From CAVXHQ01 sp963789535 (GTDB taxonomy: Bacteria; Pseudomonadota; Alphaproteobacteria; Rhodobacterales; Rhodobacteraceae), in contig CAWBKU010000005.1 of NCBI GenBank assembly GCA_963789535.1, forward strand, positions 186,001-250,000: DNA of 64,000 nucleotides, in the 5' to 3' direction. Within the stretch, counting starts at the first letter, position 1, and each line of letters starts with the position of its first letter. Shown in pieces: positions 1-7,985 of this stretch. The notes below the pieces were generated by a model. It saw nothing but the letters and a program-made list of their open reading frames with translations. It made no database searches and was not told where the DNA came from. A program made the translations under genes and the position numbers.

Positions 1-935
1 GGACCGGCGCGCCTGCCCCTGCTGCCCAGCGGTTTCAGCGTCACGTCGTCGGCGATCAGGTCGAGGATCTCCTGCCCGCGTTCGTTGCGCACGATCAGCC
101 ACTGGTCCCCCTGCCCCGCCATGTAGCCCACCGTGATGTCGGCGAGCACGTTGGTATAGTCGACGCAGGTGCGGCAGGTGAGCGGAAAGAAGTCCGGCGG
201 CAGGCGCGAGATCGGCAGTTGCAGGAACGGGATGGTCCGTATGCGCCCGTCCTCGAACCGTAGCTCGACGCGGTAGTCGGCGCGGAATTCGAGGTAGGTG
301 ATGGTTTCCGGCACGTCCGACAGGAGGGCGAGGAAATCGTGGAAGTTTTCGGTCGTCGTATTGTCCGAGCAGGGCGTGCCGATGACATAGAGCCTGTCGA
401 ACCCCAGCTCTCGTTCCAGCGCGCGCAGGGCATAGACCTGACAGGGGATGCCGACCACGGCGAGGCGCCGGAACCCCCGCGCCCGCGCCGGTTCGAGAAG
501 CGCCAGCAGCGGCGCATAGCCCATCCGCATCCCCCGGCAGGCGGCGAGGTCGGCGGGGTCGGTGACAAGCACGGGCCGGGGTTTCCAGCGGTCGTCCGGA
601 TCCGCGGCCATCGTCAGGACGGCATCGACGGCCCCGGTTTCGAGCAGCCGCTCGGCCAGCCGCGTGGTGATGCCGGTCCATTGCGCGCCCGGTCGCGGCG
701 CGTTCAGGGCGGCACGGTGCATGGCGCGGATGGGGCCGAAGTGCAACTCGTCCAGGCGCCCCGGATCGCGGGCGCGGCCGTGCACGCGACCCTCCAGAGC
801 GGGGTAGTCCGGCGAGATGAACTGGCACGCCTTGCCGCAGCGTCCCGGCTCGGAACTGCGCGAGATACCGCAGTCGGTGCACAGGTCGCGGTGCGGCGGC
901 GTGCCGGTCAGGTCGGGGGCAAAAGGGGCGTCCAT
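1..935 (-). CDS. bciB: BciB-type 8-vinyl reductase (F420 hydrogenase beta-subunit family), 3' end cut by the window edge
   Basis: The minus strand is open from an ATG at 935 to the window edge with no stop, about 311 codons. It carries an N-terminal cysteine cluster (CTDCG, then CGKAC), the core IGTPCSDN and VVGIPCQVYALRALE, and a late CRTCVDY pair. This is the FrhB/FdhB-like FeS flavoprotein family that includes BciB, the ferredoxin-dependent 3,8-divinyl (proto)chlorophyllide 8-vinyl reductase of bacteriochlorophyll synthesis. The function is inferred from family plus position next to bchG; other FrhB-family roles cannot be excluded. The gene is divergent from bchG, with a PpsR-type site 32 bp upstream of its start. 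Confidence 0.75.
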   Translation of the reverse strand, partial: MDAPFAPDLTGTPPHRDLCTDCGISRSSEPGRCGKACQFISPDYPALEGRVHGRARDPGRLDELHFGPIRAMHRAALNAPRPGAQWTGITTRLAERLLETGAVDAVLTMAADPDDRWKPRPVLVTDPADLAACRGMRMGYAPLLALLEPARARGFRRLAVVGIPCQVYALRALERELGFDRLYVIGTPCSDNTTTENFHDFLALLSDVPETITYLEFRADYRVELRFEDGRIRTIPFLQLPISRLPPDFFPLTCRTCVDYTNVLADITVGYMAGQGDQWLIVRNERGQEILDLIADDVTLKPLGSRGRRAG

Positions 936-966
936 TGTGCGCCGAGACTAGGCGGAATTCGTCGAC

Positions 967-984
967 TGTCAAGAAACTCTGACA
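967..984. promoter_or_regulatory. PpsR/CrtJ-type operator upstream of bciB
   Basis: TGTCAAGAAACTCTGACA is an exact TGT-N12-ACA palindrome with TGTCA/TGACA ends, in the divergent bciB-bchG promoter region. PpsR/CrtJ represses photosynthesis genes through this motif under oxygen. The motif match is direct; binding is inferred. Confidence 0.75.
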
Positions 985-1078
985 TTTCAGCGGCGTGCGA
1001 TCACCGCCAACCCGGTCTCGTGATTCCGTTTGAAACGAAGGACTTTTGGCAAGATTAAACGCTTGCCGACTCTCGATG

Positions 1079-1096
1079 TGTCATATTATCCTGACA
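1079..1096. promoter_or_regulatory. PpsR/CrtJ-type operator abutting the bchG start
   Basis: TGTCATATTATCCTGACA is a second TGT-N12-ACA site. It contains a -10-like TATTAT (1084-1089) and ends two bases before the GTG used as the bchG start, so a bound repressor would cover promoter and start region. Confidence 0.75.
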
Positions 1097-1098
1097 GT

Positions 1099-2001
1099 GT
1101 GACAGATACGATCTTCCTCCCCGCCCGCAGATGGCCAGAGCCTGCCGCGATGCTGCGCCTCGTCAAGCCGGTGACGTGGTTTCCGCCGATGTGGGCCTAT
1201 CTGTGCGGCGCAGTATCGTCGGGCACCTCGCCCACGGGTCAATGGGGCCTCGTGATCCTCGGCGTGCTTCTGGCCGGGCCGCTGGTCTGCGGCATGTCCC
1301 AGGCCGCGAACGACTGGTGCGACCGCCATGTCGACGCCATCAACGAGCCCGACCGCCCGATCCCGTCGGGGCGCATTCCGGGCCGTTGGGGTCTGTGGAT
1401 CGCCCTTGCCATGACCGTCGTCGCCTTCGGCGCGGGCTGGCTCCTCGGGCCCTGGGGGTTCGCCGCCACCTGCCTCGGCATCGCCGCCGCCTGGGCCTAT
1501 TCGGCCGAACCGGTCCGCGCCAAGCGGTCGGGCATCTGGGGCCCCGCGCTCTGCGGCCTCGCCTACGAGAGCCTGCCGTGGATCACCGGCGCGGCGGTTC
1601 TGTCCGCAGGCGCGCCGCGCCCCGAAATCCTGATCGTCGCGGTGCTCTACGGCCTTGCCGCACACGGCATCATGACGCTGAACGACTTCAAGGCGATCGA
1701 GGGCGACCGGGTGATGGGCCTGCGCTCGCTGCCCGTGACCCTCGGGCCGGACCGCGCCGCGCGGGTCGCCTGCGTGGTGATGGCGTTGCCGCAGGGGATC
1801 GTCATCGCCTTGCTCTTCCTCTGGGACCGGCCGCTGCACGCCCTCGCCGTCGCGGCGCTGCTGGCGGCACAGATCGCCGCGATGCGCGTCCTGCTGCGCG
1901 ATCCCGAAGGCAACACCCCCTGGTATCAGGGCACCGGCATCGGGCCGTTCATCCTCGGGATGATGGTCGCGGCCCTTGCCCTTCGCACGATAGGAGCCTG
2001 A
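1099..2001 (+). CDS. bchG: Bacteriochlorophyll synthase (geranylgeranyl transferase)
   Basis: A 300-residue UbiA-family membrane prenyltransferase that esterifies bacteriochlorophyllide a with geranylgeranyl diphosphate in the cytoplasmic membrane. The first Asp-rich motif NDWCDRHVD is at residues 71-79 and the second, LNDFKAIEGDR, at about 193-203, with hydrophobic helices between and after. The GTG at 1099 gives the usual short leader before the family's PEP...L.KP.TWFPPMWA segment; an upstream ATG at 1030 would add 23 unlikely residues and run through the PpsR site. The next gene follows after one base. Confidence 0.93.
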   Translation: MTDTIFLPARRWPEPAAMLRLVKPVTWFPPMWAYLCGAVSSGTSPTGQWGLVILGVLLAGPLVCGMSQAANDWCDRHVDAINEPDRPIPSGRIPGRWGLWIALAMTVVAFGAGWLLGPWGFAATCLGIAAAWAYSAEPVRAKRSGIWGPALCGLAYESLPWITGAAVLSAGAPRPEILIVAVLYGLAAHGIMTLNDFKAIEGDRVMGLRSLPVTLGPDRAARVACVVMALPQGIVIALLFLWDRPLHALAVAALLAAQIAAMRVLLRDPEGNTPWYQGTGIGPFILGMMVAALALRTIGA

Positions 2002-2002
2002 T

Positions 2003-3286
2003 ATGAAAACGCTGTCCTGGCTACAGATCGTCCGCCTCGGCCTCGTGCAGATGGCGCTCGGCTCGGTCGTGGTGCTGACCACCTCGACGCTGAACCGCCT
2101 GATGGTAGTGGAACTGGCTTTGCCTGCCGTCCTGCCGGGGATGCTGGTGGCGCTGCACTACGGGATCCAGATGTCGCGCCCCCGCTGGGGCTTCTCGTCG
2201 GATGCCGGGGGTGCGCGGACACGGTGGATCGTCCGGGGGATGCTGGCGCAGGTGGCGGGCGGCATCGGGGCCGCCGTCGGCGTGGTCCTCTTGCCCACCG
2301 CCTTCGTCCCGGGCCTGATCGTCTCGGTCGCGGCCTACGCGTTCATCGGCCTCGGCGTCGGGGCGGCGGGCACGTCGCTTCTGGCGCTGCTCGCCACGGC
2401 GACGGCACCGGACAGACGGGCGGCGGCGGCGACGATCACCTGGCTGATGATGATCTTTGGCATCGCGATGACGGCGGGCGTAGTCGGCTCGCTCATCGAC
2501 CCCTATACACCGGCCCTGCTGCTGAAGGTCGTGACCGGCACCACGCTCGCCGCCCTCGCCCTCGCCTGCATCGCCGTCGCGGGAATCGAGCGGCGCGTCA
2601 CCTCCGTCCGCGAGCCCGACCCGACGCCGTTCTGGGAGGGGCTGGCCGAGGTCTGGGCAGAGCGGCGCGCGCGCAACTTCACCCTCTTCGTGTTCCTGTC
2701 GATGACCGCCTATTTCATGCAGGAATTGATCCTCGAGCCCTATGCGGGCCTCGTCTTCGCCTATACGCCGGGGCAATCCACGTCGCTCTCGGGTGCCCAG
2801 AACGGCGGCGTCTTCGTCGGGATGCTGCTCGTCGGGATCGCCGCGACCGGGTTCAAATGGGGCAGCCTGCGGTCCTGGGTGATCGCCGGGTGCCTCGGGT
2901 CGTGCCTGTCGCTGGCCGCGATCACGATGACCGGCCTCTGGGCGCTCGACGCGCTGTTCATGCCCGCCGTTGTGGCACTCGGCCTCTTCAACGGGATGTT
3001 CGCCGTCGCCGCCATCGGCGCGATGATGGCGCTGGCCGGATCGGGGCGGGGGCGCCGCGAAGGGACGCGGATGGGCCTCTGGGGCGCCGCACAGGCCATC
3101 GCTGCCGGGTTCGGCGGGCTGGCGGGCGCCCTTTTCGTCGACATATTGCGCACCGGCCTCGCCGACGTGCAGGCGTTCGGCGCGGTGTTCCTGTTCGAGG
3201 CCGCGCTCTTCGTGGTGGCCGCCGCCATGGCGGGCCGGGTGATAGAGGCGCGCGCAGTGCAACCGATGATGATACCGGGAGAATGA
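2003..3286 (+). CDS. PucC-family (BCD) putative bacteriochlorophyll transporter
   Basis: A 427-residue, very hydrophobic major-facilitator-type protein with about 12 membrane segments, of the PucC/LhaA/Bch2 family. It sits between bchG and bchP, the position of the orf428-type gene in Rhodobacter clusters. Family members help assemble light-harvesting complexes or deliver pigment from BchG to apoproteins; the exact role of this paralogue is unsettled. It starts one base after bchG and its TGA overlaps the ATG upstream of bchP, so the operon is translationally coupled. Confidence 0.85.
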   Translation: MKTLSWLQIVRLGLVQMALGSVVVLTTSTLNRLMVVELALPAVLPGMLVALHYGIQMSRPRWGFSSDAGGARTRWIVRGMLAQVAGGIGAAVGVVLLPTAFVPGLIVSVAAYAFIGLGVGAAGTSLLALLATATAPDRRAAAATITWLMMIFGIAMTAGVVGSLIDPYTPALLLKVVTGTTLAALALACIAVAGIERRVTSVREPDPTPFWEGLAEVWAERRARNFTLFVFLSMTAYFMQELILEPYAGLVFAYTPGQSTSLSGAQNGGVFVGMLLVGIAATGFKWGSLRSWVIAGCLGSCLSLAAITMTGLWALDALFMPAVVALGLFNGMFAVAAIGAMMALAGSGRGRREGTRMGLWGAAQAIAAGFGGLAGALFVDILRTGLADVQAFGAVFLFEAALFVVAAAMAGRVIEARAVQPMMIPGE

Positions 3287-3288
3287 GC

Positions 3289-4473
3289 ATGGATTACGAT
3301 GTCGTCGTCGTGGGCGGCGGGCCGTCGGGCGCCACCGCCGCCGAGGATCTGGCCTGGGCCGGGCACCGCGTCGCCCTGCTCGACCGGGCGGGCCGGATCA
3401 AACCCTGCGGCGGCGCCGTGCCGCCCCGCCTGATCCGCGATTTCCGTATTCCGCAAAGCCAGATCGTGGCCAAGGTGACGACCGCGCGCATGATCTCGCC
3501 CACCGGGCGGCGCGTCGATATCCCGATCGAGAACGGCTATGTCGGCATGGTCGACCGCGAGCATTTCGACGAATTCCTGCGCGTGCGCGCGACCGAGGCG
3601 GGCGTCACCCGCCTGACCGGCACCTACACGAAGGTCAGCCGCGACGCGGACGGCATGCATCTGCATTACCGTGACAAGGCGACGGGCGAAGAACGCATCC
3701 TCGACACCCGCCTCGTGATCGGTGCGGACGGCGCCCGATCCCGCATCGCCAGCGACGAGGTGCCGGGCGGAGCCAAGATCCCCTATGTCATCGCCTACCA
3801 CGAGATCGTGACGGCGCCCGAGGGCACCTCGGACGATTACGATCCGCTGCGCTGCGACGTGATCTACGACGGCACGATCTCTCCCGATTTCTATGGCTGG
3901 ATCTTTCCGCACGGAAAGAACGCCAGCATCGGCATGGGCACCTGTATCGAGGGCACCGACCTCAAGGACGCGACGGCGCGTCTGCGGCAGAACGCCCGCC
4001 TCGCGGGGTGCGAGACGATCCGCCGCGAGGGTGCGCCGATCCCGCTCCGCCCGCTCGACCGTTGGGACAATGGCCGCGACGTGGTCCTTGCGGGGGATGC
4101 GGCGGGGGTCGTCGCGCCGTCGTCGGGCGAGGGCATCTATTACGCGATGTTCGGCGGGCGCTGCGCGGCGCAGGCGGCGGCGGCCAAGCTGAAATCCGGA
4201 CGGATCAAGGATCTGGCACTGGCGCGCAAGGTGTTCATGAAAGAGCACAAGAGCGTGTTCAAGGTGCTGGGCGCGATGCAGAACGCCTATTACAAGAGTG
4301 ACGACCGCCGCGAGCGGTTCGTGTCGCTCTGCCATGACGTCGACGTGCAACGCCTGACCTTCGAGGCCTATATGAACAAGGAACTGGTGGCGGCGCGGCC
4401 CATGGCGCACCTCAAGATCGGGGTGAAGAACCTGATGCACCTGACCGGCCTCGTGCGGCCCACCTACGTATGA
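3289..4473 (+). CDS. bchP: Geranylgeranyl reductase (geranylgeranyl-bacteriochlorophyll reductase)
   Basis: A 394-residue FAD-dependent reductase that saturates the geranylgeranyl tail of bacteriochlorophyll a to phytyl. The N-terminal Rossmann motif VVVGGGPSGATAAEDL, the substrate-loop motif KPCGGAVP and the flavin motif DVVLAGDAAGVVAPSSGEG are all visible. The ATG at 3289 is preceded by GGGAGA at good spacing; an in-frame ATG at 3283 overlaps the previous stop and is the alternative. Its stop overlaps the idi ATG (ATGA). Confidence 0.94.
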   Translation: MDYDVVVVGGGPSGATAAEDLAWAGHRVALLDRAGRIKPCGGAVPPRLIRDFRIPQSQIVAKVTTARMISPTGRRVDIPIENGYVGMVDREHFDEFLRVRATEAGVTRLTGTYTKVSRDADGMHLHYRDKATGEERILDTRLVIGADGARSRIASDEVPGGAKIPYVIAYHEIVTAPEGTSDDYDPLRCDVIYDGTISPDFYGWIFPHGKNASIGMGTCIEGTDLKDATARLRQNARLAGCETIRREGAPIPLRPLDRWDNGRDVVLAGDAAGVVAPSSGEGIYYAMFGGRCAAQAAAAKLKSGRIKDLALARKVFMKEHKSVFKVLGAMQNAYYKSDDRRERFVSLCHDVDVQRLTFEAYMNKELVAARPMAHLKIGVKNLMHLTGLVRPTYV

Positions 4474-4988
4474 GCATGATCCCCGCCTGGGTCGACGGCG
4501 CGTTGACGCCGGTCGAGAAGCTGGCGGTGCACCGGCGCGGCCTGCGCCACAAGGCGGTGAGCGTGTTCGTGATGAACCGGGGGCGGATGCTGCTGCAACA
4601 GCGCGCGATGGGCAAATACCACACCCCCGGCCTCTGGGCGAACACCTGCTGCACGCATCCGGACTGGGACGAGGCGCCCGGCGCCTGCGCGGTGCGGCGG
4701 CTGGCCGAGGAGCTGGGGATCGCGGGCCTTGCGCCGCAACACCGCAATACCCTCGAATACCGCGCCGATGTCGGTGGCGGACTGGTCGAGCACGAGGTGG
4801 TCGACGTCTTCGTCGCGGACGCGCCGGACGGTCTGGCCGTGGTGCCGAACCCCTCCGAGGTCATGGCCGTCCGCTGGGCCGAGTTCGACGCCCTGCCGTC
4901 CGAGATCGCGGCGGCGCCCGGCCTCTTCACGCCTTGGCTGCGGATCTACATGGCCGAGCATCGCGACGCGATCTTCGCCCGGGCCTGA
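4470..4988 (+). CDS. idi: Isopentenyl-diphosphate delta-isomerase (type I)
   Basis: A 172-residue Nudix-fold isomerase that interconverts IPP and DMAPP, supplying prenyl units for carotenoids and the bacteriochlorophyll tail. It shows the catalytic-cysteine segment WANTCCTHP and the Nudix-like AVRRLAEELGI. It is the last gene of bchG-transporter-bchP-idi, the usual PGC order, and is convergent with pufX. Confidence 0.92.
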   Translation: MSMIPAWVDGALTPVEKLAVHRRGLRHKAVSVFVMNRGRMLLQQRAMGKYHTPGLWANTCCTHPDWDEAPGACAVRRLAEELGIAGLAPQHRNTLEYRADVGGGLVEHEVVDVFVADAPDGLAVVPNPSEVMAVRWAEFDALPSEIAAAPGLFTPWLRIYMAEHRDAIFARA

Positions 4989-5089
4989 GCGCCGCCACCC
5001 CCCCGAACAAATCCGGCGCCGCGGGGAAGACTCCGCGACGCCGTTCCTGTAGCCAACAGGAGGGAACCGGAGCGTTGCCGCCCCATGAC

Positions 5090-5150
5090 GGACCTTCCCC
5101 GGAGGGAGGGTCCGACAGCTTCGGGCAGGCGGCTCGAAACCTGCCTGCCC
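5090..5150. terminator. Two hairpins between convergent idi and pufX
   Basis: First hairpin: GGACCTTCCC (5090-5099) pairs with GGGAGGGTCC (5104-5113), ten pairs with one G-U, four-base loop. Second: GGGCAGGC (5123-5130) pairs with GCCTGCCC (5143-5150), 12-base loop. Neither has a strong U tract. They lie between converging genes and could end or stabilise both transcripts, in particular the 3' end of the puf mRNA. Confidence 0.5.
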
Positions 5151-5164
5151 TGTCTCATGTCGAT

Positions 5165-5401
5165 CTAGACGCGAACCTCGAGCGGCAGTTCGGTCAGCGT
5201 GATGGCGCCGACATTCGGATCGGGCGCCTGCTTGCTCTCCTCGGGCAGCAGCAGACCGACGCCCCAGATTACCGATAGCGTCAGCCACAGGGCCAGCACC
5301 GCGATCAGGGCATAACCGCCACCCTTGAGCATCAGGAAGGTCACGTCCGCCGACAGCCGCGCCCTGCGGCTGATGCCCGTGATGTTGCTTTCGTCCGTCA
5401 T
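5165..5401 (-). CDS. pufX: PufX, RC-LH1 core complex protein
   Basis: A 78-residue protein with one membrane span (about residues 27-51), directly after pufM as in Rhodobacter. It keeps the PufX layout: a charged N-terminus, a FLMLKGGGY segment matching the family's F..MKGAGW, then LLPEESKQAPDPN matching LP...QAP.PN. PufX interrupts the LH1 ring and lets quinone reach the reaction centre. Sequence divergence is high, as is normal for PufX. There is no obvious GxxxG in the span. Confidence 0.85.
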   Translation of the reverse strand: MTDESNITGISRRARLSADVTFLMLKGGGYALIAVLALWLTLSVIWGVGLLLPEESKQAPDPNVGAITLTELPLEVRV

Positions 5402-5421
5402 CTCGTCACTCTCCTGTCAGC

Positions 5422-6345
5422 CTAGAGGGGCGCGTAGCCATGGACCTGCGCCCAGATGAACCAGTTGTCGACGACCGTGCCCGACAGCAGGATCCCGATC
5501 CCGCCGACCAGCGGCGTCAGCACCGCGAACCACCACGCCCAGCGGTGGATACTCTCCATCGTGGCGTTGAAGCCCATGGTCCAGCGCCAGAAGAGCGCCG
5601 CCCGTTCGGAGGCCGTGCCGCGGTCAACGATCTGCTCGATCTCGCGCTCGCCGCCGAAACGACTTACCGCGAGGATCGTGGCGCCGTGCATCGCGAAGAG
5701 GAGTGCCGAGCCGTAGAGGAACGCAATCGAGAGGGCGTGGAACGGGTTGTAGAACAGGTTTCCGTGCTGGAGCGAGAAGAGGTTTGTCCAGTCGAGGTGG
5801 CTGAACACGCCGTAGGGCACCGCCACCGACCACGATCCCATCAGGATCGGACGGAAGAGGTTCAGGACGAAGATCAGCCACAGCAGGGACGCGAACGCCC
5901 AGGCCACATGCTTGCCCATGCCGAGTTCGGCGGCACGACGATAGGTCCGCATCCACCAGGCGCCGCACCCGACGAGGAAGAAGAAGCTGGAGATGAGCCA
6001 CCAGCCGCCCTCGTTCAGCGGCGCCATGCCGAGGCCGTATTCCGGGCCCGGCGGCTCGAGCGAGAACCAGAAGAGGTCGCGCATGAACACGCCGGGGCTA
6101 TAGCCCGCCTGCGCCCAGAAGTTCATCCCGATGATGAAGAACCAGACGCCAAAGCCGATCACCGCGACCATGCCGTAGGAGCCGAGGTGGACCGGTCCGA
6201 TCTGCGCGTTGCCGAAGCTTCCCGCAAGGACCGAATAGCGCGAGGCGGTGCCGCGTCCCTGCATCGGCTTGCCGTCGATGATGACACCGGTTTCCGGCGG
6301 ACCCTGGACCTGAACCTGGGTGAAGATGTTCTGATACTCAGCCAT
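5422..6345 (-). CDS. pufM: Photosynthetic reaction centre M subunit
   Basis: A 307-residue five-helix membrane subunit binding the special pair, accessory pigments, non-haem iron and QA. The start MAEYQNIF at 6345 has an AGGAGG ribosome site and overlaps the pufL stop by eight bases; the longer frame to 6414 lies inside pufL. Conserved pieces include YGVFSHLDWTNLFSLQHGN and NPFHALSIAFLYGSALLFAMHG. The length equals that of Rhodobacter PufM. The C-terminus is not extended and no pufC follows. Confidence 0.97.
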   Translation of the reverse strand: MAEYQNIFTQVQVQGPPETGVIIDGKPMQGRGTASRYSVLAGSFGNAQIGPVHLGSYGMVAVIGFGVWFFIIGMNFWAQAGYSPGVFMRDLFWFSLEPPGPEYGLGMAPLNEGGWWLISSFFFLVGCGAWWMRTYRRAAELGMGKHVAWAFASLLWLIFVLNLFRPILMGSWSVAVPYGVFSHLDWTNLFSLQHGNLFYNPFHALSIAFLYGSALLFAMHGATILAVSRFGGEREIEQIVDRGTASERAALFWRWTMGFNATMESIHRWAWWFAVLTPLVGGIGILLSGTVVDNWFIWAQVHGYAPL

Positions 6346-7186
6346 TGACGCCTCCTGCGAGATTGACCCACCACGGCAGGTCGACATACCAGTACCACCA
6401 CACCACCCACTCATCGAACCAGATGGTCCCCGAGATCACGATGCAGACCGCCGAAAAGAACACCGCCGCCAGCGCCAGGAACAGGCCGAGGCGGTGGATG
6501 CCGAGCGGCCCGATGGAATAGCCGATGAGGTCGCGGAAATAGGTGTCCTCGTGATCGGGCGTGCGCACCTCGAGGCCCTTTTCGGGGTTCGCCGACGACA
6601 GGATCAGCGATCCGTGCAGCGCCAGCGCCACCGTCGTCATCCAGAAGAAGCTGATGGCGATCATGTGGGCGGGATTGTAGTGAAAGTTGCCGTAGGCGTA
6701 GCCGGTGTTGTTCACCCAGTCGAGGTGAGAGAAGATGCCGTAGGGAAAGGCATATCCCCAGGCCCCCATCAGCATCGGCCGGATCACCACCAGCGTGACG
6801 TAGGCGAGGATCGCAAAGCCGAAGGCGACGGGCACGTGGACGCCGATGCCGAGCTTGCGGCAGATCTCCACCTCGCGCAGGGCCCAGCTCACGAAGGCGC
6901 CGATGGCGCAGACCGTGATCGCCTGCCACAGCCCCCCCTCGAGGAGCGGTGCGACGGACAGGCCGTATTCCACCGCCGGCGGGTCGATCGAGATCAGCCA
7001 GGGGTTCCAGGTATCGCCCTGGCTCGCCCCGTAAAAGATCAGGATCGTGCCGAGGACGGCAAAGAAGAACGTCGTGACCCCGAAGAATCCGACATAGAAC
7101 GGGCCGACCCAATAGTCGAACAGGTCGCCGCCCACGAGCGTCCCTCCGCGGACGCGATATTTCTTTTCGAAGCTGAGCAGCGCCAT
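6338..7186 (-). CDS. pufL: Photosynthetic reaction centre L subunit
   Basis: A 282-residue five-helix membrane subunit of the type II reaction centre, pairing with PufM to bind bacteriochlorophylls, bacteriopheophytin, iron and QB. The start MALLSFEKKYRVRGGTL is the standard N-terminus. The histidine-rich helices (PYGIFSHLDWVNN, NPAHMIAISFFW) are intact. It follows pufA after a 119-base spacer with a strong hairpin. Confidence 0.97.
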   Translation of the reverse strand: MALLSFEKKYRVRGGTLVGGDLFDYWVGPFYVGFFGVTTFFFAVLGTILIFYGASQGDTWNPWLISIDPPAVEYGLSVAPLLEGGLWQAITVCAIGAFVSWALREVEICRKLGIGVHVPVAFGFAILAYVTLVVIRPMLMGAWGYAFPYGIFSHLDWVNNTGYAYGNFHYNPAHMIAISFFWMTTVALALHGSLILSSANPEKGLEVRTPDHEDTYFRDLIGYSIGPLGIHRLGLFLALAAVFFSAVCIVISGTIWFDEWVVWWYWYVDLPWWVNLAGGVNG

Positions 7187-7260
7187 CTTCCTACTCCCGT
7201 ATCAGGACGCAGGCCGCTGCGGGCCGCGCCACGTCGTGTGTTTTCTGGTCTTTTGGGGTC

Positions 7261-7292
7261 GTCGGGGGCGGGAACGGCGCCCCGCCCGCGAC
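7261..7292 (-). other. pufA-pufL intercistronic stem-loop
   Basis: GTCGGGGGCGGG (7261-7272) pairs with CCCGCCCGCGAC (7281-7292), 12 positions with one mismatch and an eight-base loop, just downstream of pufA. In Rhodobacter a hairpin at this place protects the pufBA mRNA 3' end and sets the high LH1-to-reaction-centre ratio. The structure is seen; the role is by analogy. Confidence 0.7.
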
Positions 7293-7305
7293 GGTCTTGC
7301 GCGGT

Positions 7306-7476
7306 CTATTCGACCACGACCACTTCCGGCCCGAAGGCGCGGTTGAGCCAGTTGGTCTCCGGGTTGCTCAGCAGGACGAGGTGAATCATCACCGCCAGCA
7401 GGAACAGGAAGACACCCTGGGCCACGAACACGCGGCGCGGATCGAAGATGAGCCAAATCTTGTAGAACTGTGCCAT
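7306..7476 (-). CDS. pufA: Light-harvesting LH1 alpha chain
   Basis: A 56-residue single-span antenna polypeptide (MAQFYKIWLIFDPRRVF start). His32 in AVMIHLVLL is the bacteriochlorophyll ligand, and the charged ends place the N-terminus in the cytoplasm. It lies nine bases after pufB and before the pufA-pufL hairpin. Confidence 0.96.
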   Translation of the reverse strand: MAQFYKIWLIFDPRRVFVAQGVFLFLLAVMIHLVLLSNPETNWLNRAFGPEVVVVE

Positions 7477-7485
7477 TTTCTTTCC

Positions 7486-7644
7486 TTAATTCCAGCTGAA
7501 CCAGGGCAGCTTGATGTAGGTCAGGATGTGGGCGACGACTGCGATCCCGGTAAAGACCGCAAAGCCGCTCATATAGACCGAGTGCAACTCCTGCGCCTGC
7601 TCGTCCGTAAGACCCGTGAAGGACAGGTCGTTTCTGTCAGCCAT
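7486..7644 (-). CDS. pufB: Light-harvesting LH1 beta chain
   Basis: A 52-residue antenna polypeptide (MADRNDLSFTGLTDEQAQEL start), polar at the N-terminus with one membrane span. His39 in VVAHILTYIKLPWF is the bacteriochlorophyll ligand; His21 is also conserved in the family. An AGGAG-like site precedes the ATG at 7644. It pairs with PufA in the LH1 ring. Confidence 0.96.
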   Translation of the reverse strand: MADRNDLSFTGLTDEQAQELHSVYMSGFAVFTGIAVVAHILTYIKLPWFSWN

Positions 7645-7703
7645 TTCTTTTCTCCTTGTGAAAAGCATTTCTCTGACGCCGCGCCCCCCGGCGGCCGGGC
7701 ATT

Positions 7704-7750
7704 GCGGGGGCTCATTCCCCCGCGATCTTTCGCCGGACCGGGTGGTCCGG
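7704..7750 (-). other. Two hairpins between pufQ and pufB
   Basis: CCGGACC (7733-7739) pairs with GGTCCGG (7744-7750) around GGGT, and GCGGGGG (7704-7710) pairs with CCCCCGC (7717-7723) around six bases. Both lie in the 119-base pufQ-pufB spacer, where Rhodobacter puf mRNAs are processed. They probably separate the low-abundance pufQ message from the stable pufBA message; that role is inferred. Confidence 0.5.
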
Positions 7751-7763
7751 GGAAACTGCTGCC

Positions 7764-7985
7764 TCAGATGTTGAAGATCTGGGGCGTGATGATCCGGGCC
7801 TGCGTGACCGCGCGGGCGATCGGCCCCCGCTCTGGCAGGGCCAGGCCGCGCAGCGCCGTCAGCGCCCACACGAGGGTCGCGGGCACCAGCGTGGCCAGGA
7901 CGATGGCGGCGAAGTAGACGCCGTATTCGATACGCGGCGTGGCCTTGCGGCGCGCAGGGCTGGCAAAATGGGTCATGTCGGTCAT
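7764..7985 (-). CDS. pufQ: PufQ, bacteriochlorophyll-related small membrane protein
   Basis: A 73-residue protein with one membrane span (about residues 24-46) and the C-terminal ITPQIFNI matching the family's ITPEIF end. PufQ is linked to bacteriochlorophyll production and complex formation, but its biochemistry is unresolved. ATG 7985 overlaps the bchZ stop (ATGA) and follows GGAGG in bchZ, so puf is continuous with the bchCXYZ superoperon. Confidence 0.88.
   Translation of the reverse strand: MTDMTHFASPARRKATPRIEYGVYFAAIVLATLVPATLVWALTALRGLALPERGPIARAVTQARIITPQIFNI

Noticed and set aside
2224..4473. A 749-codon open frame that looks like a fusion of an unknown protein with geranylgeranyl reductase
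   Set aside because: The first 350 codons are an out-of-frame shadow of the PucC-like gene; bchP begins at its own ATG with a ribosome site.
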